Origin: Acetomicrobium flavidum
GTDB taxonomy: Bacteria > Synergistota > Synergistia > Synergistales > Acetomicrobiaceae
Reading direction: 5' to 3'
Assembly: GCF_900129645.1 (NCBI RefSeq)
Contig: NZ_FSQZ01000001.1
Coordinates: forward strand, 1-64,000
Length of the DNA stretch: 64,000 nucleotides
Of this stretch, positions 60,450-64,000 are shown piece by piece (within the stretch, counting starts at the first letter, position 1; each line of letters begins with the position of its first letter). A program made the position numbers and the translations under genes. The notes under the pieces are model-generated. The model was not told where the DNA came from, did not search any database, and saw only the letters and a list, made by a program, of their open reading frames with translations.

Positions 60450-60595
60450 CACTTTAAACGAAGAGAAAGGCGTTTTCTTCGTGTATGGAAGGGGAAAGCG
60501 CCTATCTCTTTCATTATGGCCTTTGAGGATAAGGAGGTGTGACAACTGATTTAGCTGCAACGTCAAGTCTTTAGATTTAATATGGTCTGTGGTTA

Positions 60596-60745
60596 AGCGC
60601 CTGGACTGGTCGCAAGCCAGTTGACGAGGTCGGGGGAGGATCGAAGCTATCGGCGGATGCCCCCGGGCCCCGGAAGATGGGCCAATCAGTCGTCCTACAA
60701 AGCCGCGGAGCGATCTGCGGGACAAAGGGGACGACGATCTTCCGT
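60596..60745 (+). ncRNA. glmS ribozyme
   Basis: The sequence contains the hallmark blocks of the glucosamine-6-phosphate-activated ribozyme in order: A-GCGCC at 60596-60601 (expected cleavage after A60596), CTGG...CCAGTTGACGAGG (60601-60629), GGGGGAGGATCGA, ATCGGCGGATGCCCCC (60649-60664), and a long closing P3-type stem in which GGAAGAT (60672-60678) pairs with ATCTTCC (60737-60743) and GTCGTCC (60689-60695) with GGACGAC (60729-60735). It lies 30 bases ahead of glmS, so cleavage by the end product lowers glmS expression. Confidence 0.93.
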
Positions 60746-60775
60746 TTGTCGGGAAATAGAAAGGATGAAGCAGCA

Positions 60776-62602
60776 GTGTGCGGTATAGTCGGTTATATTG
60801 GCTATCGAAATGTTTGTGATGTGCTTTTAGACGGATTGAAAAGGCTGGAGTATAGGGGATATGATTCTGCAGGAATTGCCATTAACGACGGCAATGAGAT
60901 AGAGATCATAAAGGAAGTCGGGAAAGTTTCAGATCTGGAGCGCATCGTCGCGAACGTGGCGCCCAAGGGAAAACAGGGGATCGGACATACCCGCTGGGCC
61001 ACTCACGGAGGAGTTACGACAGTAAATGCACATCCTCACTCTGACGAATACAAGCGATTTGTCCTTGCCCATAACGGGATAATTGAAAACTACCACGAAC
61101 TTAAGGAAGCACTTGCCGCTGAAGGGTTTACCTTCATATCGCAGACTGATACCGAGGTTATAGCTCACCTGCTTTCTAAAATTTACGACGGCGACATGTT
61201 AAAAGCTCTCACATCGCTACAGGACCAATTAAGGGGTTCTTACGCTTTGGCCATAATGGATCGTGAGGACAAAAACCACATCTATTGCATGCGCAAGGGG
61301 TCACCCTTGGTATTGGGAATAGGGGAGGGAGAGTCGCTTTGCGCATCGGACATACCTGCAATCCTCCCATATACGCGTAAGGTCATGTACATGGACGACG
61401 GTGAGATCGCTCAGTTGTCGTCTCAGGGCATAAAGGTCTGGGACGCTAAGGGAACGCCTATTCAAAAGAAAAGCTTCTTTATTGACTGGGACCTGTCCAT
61501 GGCAGAAAGGGGCGGATATCCTCACTTCATGCTCAAGGAAATCCATGAGCAAGGCGGCGTTTGCAGGTCCACCCTTAAGGGCAGGATATCCGGCGGCAGC
61601 GTCGATCTATCCGGGGAGCTTTCAATGGATGAGCATACCATGATAAGCTTCAGGGCGGTTCACCTCATTGCCTGCGGAACATCTTATTATGCATCCCTGA
61701 TTGCCGAAAGGATATTTGAGCGTTGGACGGACCTGGACGTTAAGGTCGATATTGCATCGGAATACCGATATCGCGACAGCAAAATTACGCCCGATACGCT
61801 GGTCGTATTCGTATCCCAATCCGGGGAGACCGCCGATACGCTTGCCGCTCAAAGGAAGGCGCGTGCCTGTGGGGCATACTGCTTGGCTGTAACGAACGTG
61901 CAAGGGTCCACCCTGGCCCGCTGCTGCGACGACGTACTGCTCCTTAAGGCTGGCCCGGAGATAGGGGTAGCGGCGACCAAGACTTTCATGGGCCAAATAA
62001 CCGCCCTGTACCTTCTTGCCATGTACATCGCCAAGGTGAGGGGAACATTTCCGATCGAGCGGGAAAGTGAGTTAATAGATGAGCTCTTGCAAATTCCCTA
62101 CAAGATAGAGACCGTCTTAGAAAGGGAACACCTCATTGAAGAGTTGGCCTCTAAGTTTGCCTTTAGCCAAAACTTCCTATACCTTGGAAGGGGCATATCA
62201 TTCCCGGTGGCCTTGGAGGGCGCCCTTAAATTAAAGGAGATATCCTACATTCACGCCGAAGCTTACGCCGCAGGCGAGATGAAACACGGTCCAATCGCAT
62301 TGATCGATCCAAACGTTCCCGTGGTAGTCGTTGCACCTAAAGACAGCCTTTACGAGAAAACTTTGTCCAATATTCAGGAGGCAAAGGCAAGGCACGCCCC
62401 TATAATTGCAGTGGGTTTCGATGGCGACGAGCGACTGGCGAGTGACGCGGACCACGTCTTATGTGTTCCGCCAACCTTGGAGGAATTTTCGCCCTTTGTC
62501 ACGGTCGTGCCCTTGCAGCTTTTTGCCTACCACGTGGCCAAAAAGCGGGGATGCGAGATAGACAAGCCCAGGAACTTAGCTAAGAGCGTAACGGTAGAAT
62601 AA
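60776..62602 (+). CDS. glmS: Glutamine-fructose-6-phosphate aminotransferase (isomerizing)
   Basis: 608 residues. The start is GTG 60776 followed directly by Cys (VCGIVGYIG): the cysteine becomes the N-terminal nucleophile of the glutaminase domain, with GHTRWATHG and HNGIIENYHEL. An upstream ORF start at 60677 would fall inside the ribozyme and is rejected. Two SIS domains follow (HLIACGTSYYASLIAER, VFVSQSGETADTLAA) and the C-terminus KPRNLAKSVTVE is canonical. It makes glucosamine-6-phosphate for peptidoglycan and LPS. Regulated by the ribozyme upstream. Confidence 0.97.
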   Translation: MCGIVGYIGYRNVCDVLLDGLKRLEYRGYDSAGIAINDGNEIEIIKEVGKVSDLERIVANVAPKGKQGIGHTRWATHGGVTTVNAHPHSDEYKRFVLAHNGIIENYHELKEALAAEGFTFISQTDTEVIAHLLSKIYDGDMLKALTSLQDQLRGSYALAIMDREDKNHIYCMRKGSPLVLGIGEGESLCASDIPAILPYTRKVMYMDDGEIAQLSSQGIKVWDAKGTPIQKKSFFIDWDLSMAERGGYPHFMLKEIHEQGGVCRSTLKGRISGGSVDLSGELSMDEHTMISFRAVHLIACGTSYYASLIAERIFERWTDLDVKVDIASEYRYRDSKITPDTLVVFVSQSGETADTLAAQRKARACGAYCLAVTNVQGSTLARCCDDVLLLKAGPEIGVAATKTFMGQITALYLLAMYIAKVRGTFPIERESELIDELLQIPYKIETVLEREHLIEELASKFAFSQNFLYLGRGISFPVALEGALKLKEISYIHAEAYAAGEMKHGPIALIDPNVPVVVVAPKDSLYEKTLSNIQEAKARHAPIIAVGFDGDERLASDADHVLCVPPTLEEFSPFVTVVPLQLFAYHVAKKRGCEIDKPRNLAKSVTVE

Positions 62603-62610
62603 AAAAAAAT

Positions 62611-62648
62611 GATATGGCGCCGAAAACTCCAAGCTTCGGCGCCATATC
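62611..62648. terminator. Bidirectional terminator between glmS and the convergent gene
   Basis: GATATGGCGCCGAA (62611-62624) pairs exactly with TTCGGCGCCATATC (62635-62648), a 14-base stem with a 10-base loop. The A-run at 62601-62609 is a T-run for minus-strand transcription. Confidence 0.85.
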
Positions 62649-62659
62649 TAATATATTAA

Positions 62660-63256
62660 TTACGCGGTCACAATAAAACGCCTTAATAGCTCCGAAATAT
62701 CGCCACGACCAATCCTTAACCTCGCATAATAGGCGTTTTCTTCCACATTGGCAGCCAGGAGTTCTACGGAAGAAGGATCTTCGAGTTGAGACATGATCTT
62801 CGTCAAAAAATCGATCTCTTCTTTGCTATCATAGCGCCTTTCGACGACAACCCCTTTTAATTCTATTTCATCTTTAAAGGAAACCTTAGAGATGTCTTTG
62901 ATTTTTCCTATGGCTATATGAGCTTTCCCTTTAAGTTTTCTTTTGGGATAGATCAATATATAAACCCTGTCCCTTCGCCCCAAAAGAAGGGAAATGGGGA
63001 AATAAAGCAAGCTGTGATGGGGCAAGAGAGAAATTGTCCCCTTGACCTTTTCGTAAATCTCGTGCTTTAAATCATATTCGGCCACTACGCCGACATACCC
63101 GCCTATCCAAGTGTAATTTTTGTTTACAGGTTGAAGAGCTTCTTCCATCTGCCTTGAAAGCTCCCTGATTAAGGTTAAGTTCAACCTCCTGCCGCGCCAG
63201 TACTGAAGGCTTGCCGCCAATCCCAAAATGACCAATAAAGTTACGCCCGCGTTCAC
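62660..63256 (-). CDS. Membrane-anchored protein of unknown function beside the ArsA-like ATPase
   Basis: 198 residues. An N-terminal hydrophobic anchor (VTLLVILGLAASLQYW) is followed by a soluble region with no motif that I recognise: it has a beta-rich middle (RDRVYILIYPKRKLKGKAHIAIGKI) and a helical end. It overlaps the upstream ArsA-like gene by four bases (ATGA), so the two are translated together. Its acidic-basic alternating sequence and single anchor suggest a partner that tethers or senses the ATPase at the membrane; that is inference. Confidence 0.75.
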   Translation of the reverse strand: MNAGVTLLVILGLAASLQYWRGRRLNLTLIRELSRQMEEALQPVNKNYTWIGGYVGVVAEYDLKHEIYEKVKGTISLLPHHSLLYFPISLLLGRRDRVYILIYPKRKLKGKAHIAIGKIKDISKVSFKDEIELKGVVVERRYDSKEEIDFLTKIMSQLEDPSSVELLAANVEENAYYARLRIGRGDISELLRRFIVTA

Positions 63257-64000
63257 CTTGCATCACCTGCATCGAGGAAACCGCAAATTACATCGCCAAG
63301 GTCAAGCAAACTTTGAGGGTCGGATATATCGCTTCCAAGGTCGGGTAATTCTATCCACGGTATCTCGTCGTAAAGTTCCATCAAGTTCGATAACCCGCAA
63401 GAATCATAGAGGAAAGCGCGCCCTTCTCCTTTCGAAGCCCTGTTTATAAAACAGGCGCCTATTCGATAACCGTTGCTGTCGAGTTTTCTGATGGTCCTTT
63501 CCGTCTCTGATACCGATAGCTTATCGGCCTGAAGCACCAAAAATATAAAGGAGCCTTCGCCAAGCAAGAAGCTTCTGGTCGCCTCAATTTCGATCTTGTA
63601 CCTGCGAAGCTCAGCCATTACTATGTCATCGCCAGGATCTGTTTCGAGATCGGTTCTTTCGATATTTTGAATGTAAGCGCGCCTGTCTAAAATTTTAGAG
63701 CGTAATTTCACTAGTTCAGCTACCCAAAGAAGGGTTATATCTGGAAGGGACAAGACCCTCACGGTCATGCCAGTTGGAGGAGTATCAAGTACCACTGCAT
63801 TGCACTTTTCTGCAAAAGCAGATATTTCTCCTATGGCTTCAAGGATGGCAAACTCCTCCATGCCCGGAGATTGCTTGAGGGCATCTAAGATTTTGTCTGC
63901 ATTAAATATCTGTAAATTGCCGTAAAGGGGGCGCATTTGGCGTAACTTTTCTTCTACGAACCGTTGTACCTGTTCATCCAAATCCAATTCAAAGGCGGCC
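63253..64000 (-). CDS. ArsA/Get3-family ATPase, C-terminal part (5' end outside the window)
   Basis: About 249 residues remain; the frame is open through base 64000, so the P-loop lies beyond the edge. Conserved blocks are VVLDTPPTGMTVRVLSLPD (family switch motif DTAPTGHT-like) and, further on, FIFLVLQADKLSVSETERTIRKLDSNGYRIGACFINR, matching the VxxPExLSxxET region of ArsA and Get3. The family includes arsenite pumps, tail-anchored protein carriers and uncharacterised bacterial members. No arsenic genes are visible, and the neighbouring anchored protein argues for a membrane-linked role. Confidence 0.78.
   Translation of the reverse strand, partial: AAFELDLDEQVQRFVEEKLRQMRPLYGNLQIFNADKILDALKQSPGMEEFAILEAIGEISAFAEKCNAVVLDTPPTGMTVRVLSLPDITLLWVAELVKLRSKILDRRAYIQNIERTDLETDPGDDIVMAELRRYKIEIEATRSFLLGEGSFIFLVLQADKLSVSETERTIRKLDSNGYRIGACFINRASKGEGRAFLYDSCGLSNLMELYDEIPWIELPDLGSDISDPQSLLDLGDVICGFLDAGDAR

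Noticed and set aside
60677-60775. Extended start of glmS at 60677
   Set aside because: This stretch is the 3' part of the glmS ribozyme, and the enzyme needs Cys directly after the initiator, which GTG 60776 provides.
1-64000. tRNA genes, rRNA, CRISPR arrays, intact insertion sequences, prophage
   Set aside because: No cloverleaf with a GTTCRA arm in a suitable setting, no regularly spaced repeats, and no intact transposase or integrase were found by reading; only the small ORF at 452 hints at a nuclease remnant.

Overview
The window looks like a chromosomal segment of a strictly anaerobic, amino-acid- and betaine-using bacterium, most probably a member of the Synergistota near Acetomicrobium/Anaerobaculum. 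The reasons are a glycine/betaine reductase operon with two in-frame UGA (selenocysteine) codons, a single-chain molybdenum hydroxylase with a Desulfovibrio-type accessory cluster, a glycyl radical enzyme, several metallo-aminopeptidases and amidohydrolases, an outer-membrane-type LpxH-like phosphatase, and no respiratory genes. The taxonomic call is inference from gene content. There are no tRNA, rRNA, CRISPR or intact insertion sequences that I can see.

Layout. 1-700: the start of a chemoreceptor gene leaving the left edge, and small doubtful ORFs. 700-3620: a lipoate assembly operon (split ligase lplB-lplA plus two radical SAM proteins of the LipS1/LipS2 type). 3590-8000: an M23-like protein, mannonate dehydratase, a cupin, a flavodoxin-like protein and a dienelactone hydrolase. 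8080-8730: a VapBC toxin-antitoxin pair with direct repeats in its promoter region. 8750-11810: three tandem M42 aminopeptidases. 11900-13710: a secreted protein made of four repeats. 13900-18840: an XRE-cupin regulator, an unusual glycyl radical enzyme with its activase, and an EamA exporter. 19040-23650: an ABC importer operon that includes an alkaline-phosphatase-superfamily phosphodiesterase. 23660-30815: an IrrE-like zincin, an LpxH-like phosphatase, carB with a tiny leader ORF and no carA, a TPR-YrbL-like kinase and an aldo/keto reductase. 30900-39820: XRE-MATE, a DtxR-type regulator, a lytic transglycosylase, a YbaK deacylase, Hsp20, FocA, QueT-QueF, and an LD-carboxypeptidase with a three-arm inverted repeat in its leader. 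39940-43720: glyA, an M20 amidohydrolase, and a DUF3100-like membrane protein split by a -1 frame change at a run of seven T, followed by a partner membrane protein.

43920-53590 is the most interesting part. A strong promoter, a Moco-type riboswitch and an intrinsic terminator precede a seven-gene cluster: aldehyde oxidoreductase, a fused FAD/Fe-S/CCG-domain protein, a zinc-ribbon redox protein, a methyltransferase, a C-GCAxxG-C-C protein, a radical SAM protein and an AMP-dependent CoA ligase. The gene set and order resemble the uncharacterised Desulfovibrio vulgaris DVU_1553-DVU_1559 region. A PAS histidine kinase and a NarL-type regulator follow (53.6-55.4 kb).

55580-60360 is a betaine-type reductase operon: the selenoprotein GrdA, a GrdE/G/I-type subunit, a second selenoprotein of GrdB/F/H type, and a BCCT transporter, which suggests that betaine is the substrate. 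60440-62600 is glmS under a glmS ribozyme. The right edge holds a membrane protein and a truncated ArsA/Get3-family ATPase on the minus strand.
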